Assembly: GCA_934646835.1 (NCBI GenBank)
Contig: CAKUES010000001.1
Coordinates: 124,001-188,000, forward strand
Source: an uncultured Coriobacteriales bacterium
Lineage (GTDB): Bacteria > Actinomycetota > Coriobacteriia > Coriobacteriales > QAMH01
Length of the DNA stretch: 64,000 bases
Reading direction: 5' to 3'
The first letter of the stretch is position 1. Every line of letters starts with the position of its first letter. Under the pieces are notes generated by a model. That model saw only the letters and a program-made list of their open reading frames with translations, did not search any database and had not been told where the DNA came from. Of this stretch, positions 25,071 to 33,514 are shown in pieces. Made by a program: the position numbers and the translations under genes.

Positions 25071-25097
25071 ACGTAGGCGCCAGACGAAGTCGGCGCC
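25071..25097 (-). repeat. 27-bp palindromic repeat C, copy 6
   Basis: ACGTAGGCGCCAGACGAAG then TCGGCGCC. Confidence 0.8.
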
Positions 25098-25125
25098 ATA
25101 GGTTGAAGCGGGTTGGCGAGCGCCC

Positions 25126-25160
25126 GTGACACACAATGTCACTGGCACAATGTGTGTCAC
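25126..25160. repeat. Repeat A, half-copy 4
   Basis: Single 35-bp arm GTGACACACAATGTCACTGG...ATGTGTGTCAC, itself a palindrome, 9 bases after the cobD stop. Confidence 0.8.
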
Positions 25161-25169
25161 AAGGCCCCA

Positions 25170-26219
25170 TCACCCCAGCACCTCCTGCAGCGCAGCAACC
25201 AGGCGCTCGTTGTCCGCATGGGACTTGACGGCGATGCGAAACCACCCCGCACCCAGGCCGTCGTAGTTGTCGCAGTTCCTGATGAGGATGGCGCGCTCGC
25301 GCAGCTTGGCGTCAAGCGCTGCATCCTCACAGTAAAACAGCAGGTAGTCGGCCCGTCCGGGAATGACCCGGCACCCCAGCGCGCTCAAGTTACGCGACAG
25401 GTAGTCGCGCTCTTGAGACGCCAGCGAGCGCAGGGCATCCGGATACTCGGCATCCTGCAGCGCAGCAACGCCCGCGACCTGGGCAAAGGTCGAGACCGCC
25501 CAAGGCTGGCCCGCTGCGCGCATAGCGCCGATCAGCTCCGCATCCGCACTCAGGCAGTAGCCCAAGCGCAGACCCGCCATGGCATAAAACTTCGTGAACG
25601 CCTTGAAGACAATCAGCGGATTGCCCTCGATGCGACCCACCAGCGTGCGTTCATCGGCATCCGGCAAAAAGTCCAAAAAGCACTCGTCAACTGCCAACAG
25701 AGCACCCACCTCGCCGCAACGCTCCAACAACCGCTGCAGCAGCACTGGCGGCGTCACCTGACCGGCGGGGTTGCTCGGCTCGCAGATGTAGACAAGGTCA
25801 ACATCCTCATCCACCGCATCAAGCAGCGACTTATCGGCAACAAAGCCGCTCTCCGCGCTCAGCACGTGCTTGACCACCTCGCAATCCACCTGCGCAAGCG
25901 ACGCCTCGTACTCGGAAAACGCCGGTGCCACCACCAGCGCCTTGCGAGGGCGCAGCGCCTGCGCCAAGCGGATGAACAGGTCGGATGCCCCGTTGCCGCA
26001 CAGGATTTGCTCAACTTGGACGCCATGGTGTCGCGCAAGTTGAGCCGTGAGCTCGCGGCAGAAGGGATCGGGATACGCCGGCTCGTCCTCGATCGCCGCG
26101 GCAAGCGCCGCCTTGACCGCAGGCGGCATCCCCAGCGGGCTGAGGTTGGCAGAATAGTCGAGCGCGCGCTCGCCCGTCTGAGCCAGATAACCAGCCCAAT
26201 CGCCTCCATGTCCAAACAT
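25170..26219 (-). CDS. cobD: Threonine-phosphate decarboxylase (PLP-dependent)
   Basis: 349 aa. This fold-type I PLP enzyme makes (R)-1-amino-2-propanol phosphate for the nucleotide loop. Features: the substrate-side start GHGGDW, LDYSANLSPLGMP, CGNGASDLFIRLAQ, CEPSNPAGQVTP, VDECFLDF and the PLP lysine in FKAFTKFYAMAGLRLGY. This family overlaps histidinol-phosphate aminotransferases, but position next to cbiB fixes the role. Two bases separate it from cbiB. Confidence 0.93.
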   Translation of the reverse strand: MFGHGGDWAGYLAQTGERALDYSANLSPLGMPPAVKAALAAAIEDEPAYPDPFCRELTAQLARHHGVQVEQILCGNGASDLFIRLAQALRPRKALVVAPAFSEYEASLAQVDCEVVKHVLSAESGFVADKSLLDAVDEDVDLVYICEPSNPAGQVTPPVLLQRLLERCGEVGALLAVDECFLDFLPDADERTLVGRIEGNPLIVFKAFTKFYAMAGLRLGYCLSADAELIGAMRAAGQPWAVSTFAQVAGVAALQDAEYPDALRSLASQERDYLSRNLSALGCRVIPGRADYLLFYCEDAALDAKLRERAILIRNCDNYDGLGAGWFRIAVKSHADNERLVAALQEVLG

Positions 26220-26221
26220 CG

Positions 26222-27205
26222 CTAAATACCTCCCGTCAGCAGATAGATCCCAAAGCGGGCAGCGGCGAGGATGACGAATCCCACCACGCAGCCCACGTAC
26301 ATCATCGTGTTGGCGCGCCTGATATCGGCCGGCTCGATCGCGCGCACGCAGTCGCCGATAGTCGGCTTCTCATGCACGACGCCAAAGTACGACGCCGGCC
26401 CTGCCAGCTCGATGCCCAGCGCGCCAGCCATCACCGCCTCCGTCTGGGCGGAGTTGGGGCTCGCGTGGTTGAAGCGGTCGCGTCTGAAGACGCGCCACGC
26501 GCGGCCCATGTCGTTGCCGGTGAACCCGGCGGCCAGTGTCAAGAACAAGGCGGACAGGCGCGCCGGCAGCCAGTTGGCGATGTCGTCCAAATGCGCCGGC
26601 ACGCAGCCAAAGTGCAGGTAGCGCTCGTTTTTGTAGCCGACCATGCTGTCCATGGTGTTGATCGACTTGTAGCACAGCGCGAGCGGCGCGCCGCCCAGCA
26701 GCAGATAGAACAGCGGGGCGATGACGCCGTCGGAGAAGTTCTCCGCGACGGTCTCCACCGCGGCCTTGGTGACGCCTTGCTCGGAAAGCTCCGCCGTATC
26801 GCGGCCGACGATGCGCGCAACCGCGCCGCGCGCGTCCTCGATGGTGCCGTGCTCGAACTTGTCGAGCACGTTGGCGCTCTCCTTGGCCAAGCCCCGCATC
26901 GCAAGCGCCTGCCAGCCCCACAAAAGCTGCAGGGCGAAGGCGAGCGCCGGGTGCACGAGCCACGCTGCGTAGATAACGCCGCAGGTCACGGCGAGAACGA
27001 CGATCGGCAGCGTGATGCCCATGACGGCACCGGCCGCGCGCTCGCCGCCCGGCGTCTTGGGAAAGACGCGTCTGAGCGCGTGCTCGCTGACGGAGATGAG
27101 CTTGCCGATGACGACCACCGGATGCGGCAGGAAGAAGCGGTCCGCGAAGACCGCGTCTAACGCGATGCTCGTCAGCGCGATGACTATGAACTGCAATCCG
27201 AACAC
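26222..27205 (-). CDS. cbiB: Adenosylcobinamide-phosphate synthase
   Basis: 327 aa, starting at GTG 27205 with GGAGGG 6 nt upstream, one base after the cbiA stop. An integral membrane protein that attaches aminopropanol phosphate to cobyric acid. Family motifs: HPVVVIGKLI, GRDTAELSEQGVTKAAVETVAEN, SDGVIAPLFYLLLGGAPLAL, YKSINTMDSMVGYKNERY and NWLPARLSAL. Four or five membrane segments are seen. Length normal. Confidence 0.96.
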   Translation of the reverse strand: MFGLQFIVIALTSIALDAVFADRFFLPHPVVVIGKLISVSEHALRRVFPKTPGGERAAGAVMGITLPIVVLAVTCGVIYAAWLVHPALAFALQLLWGWQALAMRGLAKESANVLDKFEHGTIEDARGAVARIVGRDTAELSEQGVTKAAVETVAENFSDGVIAPLFYLLLGGAPLALCYKSINTMDSMVGYKNERYLHFGCVPAHLDDIANWLPARLSALFLTLAAGFTGNDMGRAWRVFRRDRFNHASPNSAQTEAVMAGALGIELAGPASYFGVVHEKPTIGDCVRAIEPADIRRANTMMYVGCVVGFVILAAARFGIYLLTGGI

Positions 27206-27206
27206 G

Positions 27207-28580
27207 CTATGCCCTCCCCTGCTGCCTGAAGGCGCAGGCAGCGTCGACGATGCGCTGGGCCAGCGGCAGCGCGCCGCCAAAGTGCACGTGCGGAAAGCCC
27301 GCGTAGAGCTGCGGGCCCGCAAAGCCAAAGTCCCAGCTCCTACCCGTGGGTTTGGTCGCCACCAGGTCGTACCCGTTGTCCGTGCAATCCCAGTAGTGGA
27401 ACTCGTGCGCGGCAAGGCGCTCGCCTGCGTGGACGAGCAGCGTGTCCTCGCCCGCGCTCAGGTAGTTGTAGCCAAAGCGCTGCAGGCGATCGGTCTTGAA
27501 GGCCCTGCCGGGCAAAGCGCCGACCATCGCGCACTGCACGCCATCGGCAGCCTCGATGCTTTCCTGGAGGTACATGAAGCCACCACACTCCGCGACGGTG
27601 GGCATGCCAGCAGCGATGGCAGCGGCAACGCTCGCGCGCATCTGCGCGTTGGCGGCAAGCTCGTGCGCGAAAAGCTCCGGGTAGCCACCGCCGATGTAGA
27701 GGGCGTCGGCTGCCGGCAGCTGCGCGTCATGCAGCGGGCTGAACTCCACGATGCGCGCACCCGCGGCCGCGAGCTCGTCGAGGTTGTCCTCGTAGTAGAA
27801 GCAGAAGGCCTCGTCACGCGCAACGGCGATGGTGCAGCGCTCGGGCACTGCGTCCGCAGCTGCGGCACCGGTTGCAGCGGACCTGTCATCGGCAGCTTGC
27901 GCCTCCTCAACCTCGACCGCGAGCTCGAGCAGCGCATCGACGTCGACACACTCCTCGATCTGCGCGGCGATGCGGTCGAAGCGCTCCGCAAAATCTGCAA
28001 CCTCGCCGGCGGTCATGAGGCCCAGATGGCGGCTCTCGATGACGGCCTCCTCCATCGGCGGCATGAAGCCGAGCACGGGCAGGCCGCACTCTGCCTCGAC
28101 GATGGGCGCGAGGTGCGCATGCAGGGACGCCTTGCAGTTGGCAAAGACCACACCGGCCACCATAGATGGCGTGCGAAACTCCGCCATGCCCTTGAGCTGA
28201 GCCGCGAGGGTGATGCTTTGCCCCTTGGGCTGGACGACGAGCACGACGGGCGTGCCCGTCGCACGCGCGACATGCCAGGCGCTGGCCTCGTCGGTGCCGG
28301 AGACGCCGTCGTAGAAGCCCATCGCGCCCTCGATAATCGCAACGTCGCCGCGCTGCTTGGCAAGCGTCTTGCGCACGCCGTCCTCACCCTGCAAGAACAG
28401 GTCGAGGTTGCGGCTCGGCACGCCGAGCACCCGCTTGTGAAACATCGGGTCGATGTAGTCCGGCCCGCACTTGAAGCCCTCCGCAGCCAGCCCGCGCCTG
28501 GTCAGGGCGGCAAGAAGCCCGCAGGTGAAGACGGTCTTGCCGCTCCCGCTGCTCATCGCGGCTATCATCAAGCGCTTCAT
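27207..28580 (-). CDS. cbiA: Cobyrinate a,c-diamide synthase
   Basis: 457 aa. ATG 28580 shares its A with the TAA stop of cbiET (TAATG), with AAAGGA 8 nt upstream. CbiA amidates the a and c side chains of cobyrinate. The N-terminal ATPase begins RLMIAAMSSGSGKTVFTCGL, with GFKCGPDYIDPMFH. The C-terminal glutaminase domain has YIGGGYPELFAHEL, PTVAECGGFMYLQE (nucleophile Cys) and the terminal HVHFGGALPLA. Normal length. Confidence 0.96.
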   Translation of the reverse strand: MKRLMIAAMSSGSGKTVFTCGLLAALTRRGLAAEGFKCGPDYIDPMFHKRVLGVPSRNLDLFLQGEDGVRKTLAKQRGDVAIIEGAMGFYDGVSGTDEASAWHVARATGTPVVLVVQPKGQSITLAAQLKGMAEFRTPSMVAGVVFANCKASLHAHLAPIVEAECGLPVLGFMPPMEEAVIESRHLGLMTAGEVADFAERFDRIAAQIEECVDVDALLELAVEVEEAQAADDRSAATGAAAADAVPERCTIAVARDEAFCFYYEDNLDELAAAGARIVEFSPLHDAQLPAADALYIGGGYPELFAHELAANAQMRASVAAAIAAGMPTVAECGGFMYLQESIEAADGVQCAMVGALPGRAFKTDRLQRFGYNYLSAGEDTLLVHAGERLAAHEFHYWDCTDNGYDLVATKPTGRSWDFGFAGPQLYAGFPHVHFGGALPLAQRIVDAACAFRQQGRA

Positions 28581-29794
28581 TACTCGCATCCTTTGCTGCC
28601 GCAGATCAAAAACGTCGGGTTCTGGCCCATGAGGAGGTGCAGCTCCCCGGCCTTCTTGGTGCTCGCCACGCTCAGCTGCGTGACCTCGGGCTCGATGCCG
28701 TGCATGGCAAGAGCCTCCATCGCCGCGTGGATGGTCTCGAGCGCGATGGCGCTGGCGCAGATGCGCACGGCGGGGTTGACAGCAAGCGCCGCCTCCACAA
28801 TCGCCGCCATAGTGCCGCCGCTGCCGCCGATGAAGACGACGTCGGGCGCCGGCAGCGCGGTCAGGGCCGCAGGTGCGACACCTTCCACGACATGCAGGTT
28901 GTAGGCCCCGAAAGCGCGGCGGTTCTCCTCGATGAGGGCGACGCCCTCCGGGTTGCGCTCGACAGCCCAGACCTCGGCCGCCTGCAAGGCGAGCTCGACG
29001 CTCACGCTGCCCGTGCCAGCGCCGACATCCCAGCACACGTCGCTAGCCGTCACGCCGAGCTTGGCGAGGACAGCGGCGCGCACCAGCTGCTTGGTCATCG
29101 GCACCTTGCCGCGGATGAAGAGCTCGTCTGCGATGCCGGGCGCGCGATGCGGGGTGCCTTTGACGGCGCGTGCGAGCATGACGGCGAGCGAGTCGAAGCT
29201 CATCTGCGTGACCTCGCGTGCGCTTGCGGCAACGATGCGCGCCTCCGCATAGCCGAGGCGCTCGCCCACCACAACCTGCGCCTCGCCCAGGCCCGCCTCG
29301 ACGAGCTGCGCGGCAAGCGCGGCCGGTGTGAGCGTGGAGCCGGTGAGGAAGAACACGTCGCGGCCGCCCATGAGCTTGCGCGCGGCATTTGCCGCAAGGC
29401 CGTGGGCGGAGACGAGCTCCCAGTCCTGCCAGGACTCGTGCAGCGCCGCGGCGAGCTTCTGCACGCTCGAGGTGCCGCAGATGACCTGCGCCTCGATACC
29501 GCGCTCCTCGAGAAGGGCGAGCAGCTGGCGCGCGCCGGAGTAAAAGCCCGTGTCGCCGCTAAACAACGCGCAGACCACGGCACCGTCTCCCTCTGCAGCG
29601 ACGGCCTCGTCAATGGCGGCCATGATATCGGCTGCACGCACAGCGGCAACGCAACGCACGCCCTCGCGGCCAAAGGCCTCGATGAGCCGCTCGCTGCCCA
29701 CGATGGCAGACGCCGCGTCGATGGCCGCGCGGGCGCGCTCGCTTATGTCGTTGATGAGGCCGCTACCGCAGCCGATCAGCACCACCTTAGGCAT
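28580..29794 (-). CDS. cbiET: Fused cobalt-precorrin-7 C5-methyltransferase / cobalt-precorrin-6B C15-methyltransferase (decarboxylating)
   Basis: 404 aa from ATG 29794. Residues 1-200 are a tetrapyrrole methylase (CbiE: VVLIGCGSGLI, LFSGDTGFYSGAR, CGTSSVQKLAA). Residues 210-400 are the CbiT class I methyltransferase (PMTKQLVRAAVLAKLGV, CWDVGAGTGSVSVELAL, VFIGGSGGTMAAIVEAA). The fusion is the same arrangement as CobL. It overlaps cbiJ by 8 nt and cbiA by 1 nt, pointing to strict coupling. Confidence 0.96.
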   Translation of the reverse strand: MPKVVLIGCGSGLINDISERARAAIDAASAIVGSERLIEAFGREGVRCVAAVRAADIMAAIDEAVAAEGDGAVVCALFSGDTGFYSGARQLLALLEERGIEAQVICGTSSVQKLAAALHESWQDWELVSAHGLAANAARKLMGGRDVFFLTGSTLTPAALAAQLVEAGLGEAQVVVGERLGYAEARIVAASAREVTQMSFDSLAVMLARAVKGTPHRAPGIADELFIRGKVPMTKQLVRAAVLAKLGVTASDVCWDVGAGTGSVSVELALQAAEVWAVERNPEGVALIEENRRAFGAYNLHVVEGVAPAALTALPAPDVVFIGGSGGTMAAIVEAALAVNPAVRICASAIALETIHAAMEALAMHGIEPEVTQLSVASTKKAGELHLLMGQNPTFLICGSKGCE

Positions 29795-30539
29795 GGTCCA
29801 GCTCCTCAATCTCGCACAAAACGGTCTCTATATCGGCACCTCGCTCGTCCGGACGCTCGATGACGACGCAACCAGCTCCCACCGCGCGCGCCGCGGCGAT
29901 CTTCTCCGGAAAGCCACCTGCGACGCCGCCGTCCTTCGTCACCATCCAGGCGATGTCGAACTGGCGCATGAGCGCCTCGTTGAGCTCAGCGGAAAACGGC
30001 CCCTGCATGGCGATGATGTTGCGGTGCGGAATACCCGCCTCCTCGCAGGCCGCAAGGCTGCTTGCCAGCGGCAAGACGCGGACGAACACGCGCTCGACGC
30101 CCAGCTCCGCAAAGGGTATAAGCTCCTTGGCGCCGGTCGTGAGCAGCACGTTGCCGTCCTTGCTCGCTAGATAGCGCGCAGCGCTCTCGATGTCGTCCAC
30201 GTAGACGCAGCCGTCCTGTTGTGCCCCCTCGCCGCGCAGCAGGCGCCACAGCGGGCAGCCCGCCTCCTCGCAGGCCTCGCGCACGTGCTCGGTGATGTGG
30301 AGCGCATAGGGATGCGTCGCGTCAACGCACGCGTCGCATGCCGCCAGCGTGCGCACCATGTCCGCATGCTCGATCTTGCCGATAGAGACCTCGATACTGT
30401 GCTCGCCGGCACTGCGCACGGCGAGTTCCTCCGCACCAAGCGGCGTGGCCACGCTCAACGTCACGTCATGGCCGGCATCTGCCAACCGACATGCGACCTC
30501 GCGCCCCTCCGTCGTGCCGCCAAAGACGAACACCCTCAT
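29787..30539 (-). CDS. cbiJ: Cobalt-precorrin-6A reductase
   Basis: 250 aa from ATG 30539, overlapping the cbiH stop by 4 nt (ATGA). It reduces the macrocycle with NAD(P)H. Family signatures: VFVFGGTTEGREVACRLA, ACVDATHPYALHITEHVREA, LLTTGAKELIPF, RVLPLASSLAACEEAGIP and MVTKDGGVAGGFPEKIAAAR. The length is normal for CobK/CbiJ. Confidence 0.95.
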   Translation of the reverse strand: MRVFVFGGTTEGREVACRLADAGHDVTLSVATPLGAEELAVRSAGEHSIEVSIGKIEHADMVRTLAACDACVDATHPYALHITEHVREACEEAGCPLWRLLRGEGAQQDGCVYVDDIESAARYLASKDGNVLLTTGAKELIPFAELGVERVFVRVLPLASSLAACEEAGIPHRNIIAMQGPFSAELNEALMRQFDIAWMVTKDGGVAGGFPEKIAAARAVGAGCVVIERPDERGADIETVLCEIEELDHA

Positions 30540-31288
30540 CGCAGGTCCCCGTCTGCGCGCTTTTGCTCGTAGCCGCGCGGCGTGACGATGCGGCCGTCGA
30601 TCTGCAGCGTGGTCTCGTTGCCGATGAAGACGGTCGTGAACATGTCGACGTGCTCCTCGCGCAGCTCTGCCAGGGTCATGACCTTGCTCTCCTGGCCGTC
30701 GCGCCCGATGTTGCGCACCCAGCCGCACACAGTCTGCGGCCCCTTGTGCTCGAGCAGGATATCGCAGGTGCGCTGCAGGTAGTCCGCGCGCTTGTGCGAG
30801 GAGGGGTTGTAGAGCGCGATGCAGAAATCGCCCTCCGCCGCGCAGCGCAGGCGCTTGGCGATCTTGTCCCACGGGGTGAGCAGGTCCGAAAGCGAGATGA
30901 GGCAGACGTCGTGCATGAGCGGGGCGCCGAGCACCGCGGCGCCGGAGAGCGCGGCGGTAATGCCGGGGAGCACCTCGACCTCGACGTCGGGCTTGCCCTG
31001 GGCGACCTGCAAGACGAGGCCGGCCATGCCGTAGATGCCGCTGTCACCGCTGCACACCATGGCGATGGTTTTGCCGGCCTGTGCCTGCTCGACTGCCCAC
31101 TGGCAGCGCTCGATCTCCTTGGTCATGGGAGTCGTGTACGTGGGGGTGTCCGGGAAGGCGCCCGCCACGAGGTCGACGTAAACGTGGTAGCCGCAGATGA
31201 CGTCCGCGGCCGCCAGCGCGTCGTATGCCCCAAAGGTCATCTGCGCGCGCTCACCGGGCCCCAGCCCTACGACGTATACCTTGCCCAT
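30536..31288 (-). CDS. cbiH: Cobalt-precorrin-3 (precorrin-3B) C17-methyltransferase
   Basis: 250 aa from ATG 31288 (MGKVYVVGLGPGE). It methylates C-17 and contracts the ring. Tetrapyrrole methylase motifs: VVGLGPGERAQMTFGA, VCSGDSGIYGMAGLVLQ, VLPGITAALSGAAVLGAPLMHD, CIALYNPSSHKRADYLQR and VFIGNETT. A single-domain enzyme, not fused to CbiG. Repeat A copy 5 lies between it and cbiG upstream. Confidence 0.96.
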   Translation of the reverse strand: MGKVYVVGLGPGERAQMTFGAYDALAAADVICGYHVYVDLVAGAFPDTPTYTTPMTKEIERCQWAVEQAQAGKTIAMVCSGDSGIYGMAGLVLQVAQGKPDVEVEVLPGITAALSGAAVLGAPLMHDVCLISLSDLLTPWDKIAKRLRCAAEGDFCIALYNPSSHKRADYLQRTCDILLEHKGPQTVCGWVRNIGRDGQESKVMTLAELREEHVDMFTTVFIGNETTLQIDGRIVTPRGYEQKRADGDLR

Positions 31289-31317
31289 GCTCGTTTCCTT
31301 TCGTGTTCGTTGGTGTC

Positions 31318-31421
31318 GTGACACACTTTGTGCCAGTGACATTGTGTTTCACGCAGAAGACCCGCTCTTTTCTGCGACTCTACGGCGTGACACACAATGT
31401 CACTGGCACAAAGTGTGTCAC
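31318..31421. repeat. Repeat A, copy 5
   Basis: GTGACACACTTTGTGCCAGTG ... CACTGGCACAAAGTGTGTCAC, between cbiG and cbiH. Confidence 0.88.
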
Positions 31422-31477
31422 GTTTCCCCGCGCAACCAGGCACCCCGTTTGGGATGCACCGCATTTACGGTCGCTAC

Positions 31478-32473
31478 TCAATCCCAGCGCAGGTGGCAGG
31501 GGGCGAGCGCTGCGGCAAAGGTCACGCCATCGCCGGCGTGCTTCTTGACTGCCAGCGCGCCTTTGCTCCCCAACACCGCAGCACGCTCGCAGACGTTGTC
31601 CACGCCGACGGTCTGCGCGACAAAGCTCGAGGCGGAGAAGCTGCCTTCGACCGCGGCGAGCGCCTCGGCAGAGTAGGTCACAAACTGCCAGCCGTGTTCC
31701 TCGCAAAAGCGCAGCAGACCGGGTTCGGCGGCTTTGAGGTCGATGGAGCAGACACGTGCCACCGCCTCGGGTGCGATATCGCATTCCTCGCAAAAAAGCG
31801 CAAAGCGCTCCTCGATCACCTCGAAGGGGGTGTCACGGCGGCATCCCACGCCCAAGGTGACGATGCGCGGGACGACGTGCAAGGTATCTTGCGCGACACC
31901 ATGTCGCCAAGTTATGACCACATCGGGCTTCTCACCTGCGAGTTTGTCCAAAGGCACAACGCGCATGTCAGCGGGCGGCTCGCCTGCGATGGGAAGCTCG
32001 GCCGTGAGGAGCGCCTCCTTGCCGGCAAGCAGCTTGGCGGAGACGTTCTTGATGCGGCCGGGGTTGGCGACGGCGCAGCCTTGGCGCGCAGCCCAGCTGT
32101 CGATGGCAAAGACGCCGTTGCAGTCGGTCGCCGTGGTGATCACCGGCTCTGCCCCGCAAGCTCTCGCGACGCGGAGCGCGAGCTCGTTGGCGCCACCCAA
32201 ATGCCCGCTCAGAAGCGAGATGGCGTGAAACGCGCACTCGTCTACGACAACGACCGCAGGGTCTTGGGCCTTGCTGACCACATGCGGTGCGATGGCGCGC
32301 ACGGCGATGCCCGCCGCGCCCACGAAGACGAGGTCCTCCCCGCTCTCGAAGCCCTCCTTCGTCCAGCTGGCGAGCGTGACACCCTCGCCACAGCGGCAGT
32401 AGCTGCCGCCCAGCTCGCGTGCGAGCGTCGCCGCAAGGCGCTGTCCTTTGTCTGTAAACGAGATGATGCGCAT
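31478..32473 (-). CDS. cbiG: Cobalt-precorrin-5A hydrolase
   Basis: 331 aa. CbiG opens the lactone and releases the C-20 two-carbon unit as acetaldehyde, a step specific to the anaerobic route. Family features: ISFTDKGQRLAATLA, LVFVGAAGIAVRAIAPHV, VVVDECAFHAISLLSGHLGGAN, TTATDCNGVFAID, TLGVGCRRDTPFEVIEERF and the C-terminal KKHAGDGVTFAAALA. Its ATG follows the cbiF stop with no gap. Confidence 0.96.
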   Translation of the reverse strand: MRIISFTDKGQRLAATLARELGGSYCRCGEGVTLASWTKEGFESGEDLVFVGAAGIAVRAIAPHVVSKAQDPAVVVVDECAFHAISLLSGHLGGANELALRVARACGAEPVITTATDCNGVFAIDSWAARQGCAVANPGRIKNVSAKLLAGKEALLTAELPIAGEPPADMRVVPLDKLAGEKPDVVITWRHGVAQDTLHVVPRIVTLGVGCRRDTPFEVIEERFALFCEECDIAPEAVARVCSIDLKAAEPGLLRFCEEHGWQFVTYSAEALAAVEGSFSASSFVAQTVGVDNVCERAAVLGSKGALAVKKHAGDGVTFAAALAPCHLRWD

Positions 32474-33229
32474 CTAGCAGGACGCCTTTCGGTACTCGGT
32501 CGTGAAGTCGGGGGCATAGAGGCGGCTGCGCTCGTAGCCAGCGCCCAAAAAGTCGCCGACGAGCACGAGCGTGGTCTTGGTCATGTTCTGCTCCGCACCG
32601 GTCTTGGCCAAGTCGCCCAGCCTGCAGTGCGCAACACGCTGCTCAGGCCAAGTTGCCTTGTAGACCAGCGCAGCGGGTGTGTCCTCGGTGTAGGCGCCCT
32701 CGAGCAACGCCTCCTGCAGGCCCGTAAGGTTGGAGGCGGACAGGAAGATGACCATGGTCGAGCCGTGCGCGGCAAGCGAGGCGATGGACTCGCGCTCGGG
32801 CACCGGCGTGCGGCCGGCCATGCGGGTGATGATGACGGTCTGGCTCACGCCGGGCAGCGTGTACTCGGTCTCGACGGCGGAGGCCGCGCCGCAGAAGCTC
32901 GAGACGCCGGGGGTGTAGTCGTAGTCGATGCCGAGCTTGGCGTACTCGTCCATCTGTTCCCTGATCGCACCGTAGAGGCAGGGGTCGCCCGTGTGCAGGC
33001 GCACCGTGGACAGGCCCTGGTCCTCGGCCTCCTTGACGGCGACAACAACCTCCTCGAGCGTCATCTCCGCGCTGTTGTAGATGCGGCAGGACTCCTTGCA
33101 CATGCCGAGCAAGGCGGGGTTGACGAGGCTGCCCGCATAGACGCAGACGTCTGCCTCGCGCAAAAGCTTCGCGCCGCGCAACGTGATCAGGTCCTCAGCG
33201 CCGCTGCCGGCGCCCACAAAATGCAACAT
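32474..33229 (-). CDS. cbiF: Cobalt-precorrin-4 C11-methyltransferase
   Basis: 251 aa. Tetrapyrrole methylase with CbiF/CobM signatures: HFVGAGSGAEDLITLRGAKL, CVYAGSLVNPALL, STVRLHTGDPCLYGAIREQM, YTPGVSSFCGAASAVETEYT, ITRMAGRTPVPERES. It methylates C-11 before CbiG acts. Located between the ABC importer genes and cbiG. Confidence 0.97.
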   Translation of the reverse strand: MLHFVGAGSGAEDLITLRGAKLLREADVCVYAGSLVNPALLGMCKESCRIYNSAEMTLEEVVVAVKEAEDQGLSTVRLHTGDPCLYGAIREQMDEYAKLGIDYDYTPGVSSFCGAASAVETEYTLPGVSQTVIITRMAGRTPVPERESIASLAAHGSTMVIFLSASNLTGLQEALLEGAYTEDTPAALVYKATWPEQRVAHCRLGDLAKTGAEQNMTKTTLVLVGDFLGAGYERSRLYAPDFTTEYRKASC

Positions 33230-33284
33230 AGTGTCGTCCTCCTTCGTCTTAGCGGCTGGTAGCCGCCGTTATTTTTCCTGTGCC

Positions 33285-33317
33285 GTTTATGGGGAGGGAC
33301 AGGGTCCCTCCCCTACG
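33285..33317 (+). repeat. Repeat B core, copy 6
   Basis: GTTTATGGGGAGGGACAGGG then TCCCTCCCCTACG. Confidence 0.8.
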
Positions 33318-33454
33318 GGGGCTGCGGGCCGGTCGGCCGGCAAGCAGCCCCATGGTGCCGCGCCCTTAGCCGCAGGCCAGTTCAATCCAGCGACCGGTCG
33401 GTCACTTTGTCACTGGCACAAACTAACCAACTGGCTGCAGGCCCGCTGCTCCTT

Positions 33455-33483
33455 CGTAGGGGAGGGACCCTGTCCCTCCCCAT
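33455..33483 (-). repeat. Repeat B core, copy 7 (inverted)
   Basis: CGTAGGGGAGGGACCCTGTCC then CTCCCCAT. With copy 6 it flanks a segment holding GGTCACTTTGTCACTGGCAC, a repeat A-like word. Confidence 0.8.
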
Positions 33484-33514
33484 ATGCCTTGCAATAGCAG
33501 CACAGCCACTGCCG

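Noticed and set aside
22595..31342. N-terminal extensions beginning MSLAQSVS or MSCRR on several cbi and cob genes
   Set aside because: These arise from repeat A read through into the gene. The true starts lie downstream, next to good ribosome sites.
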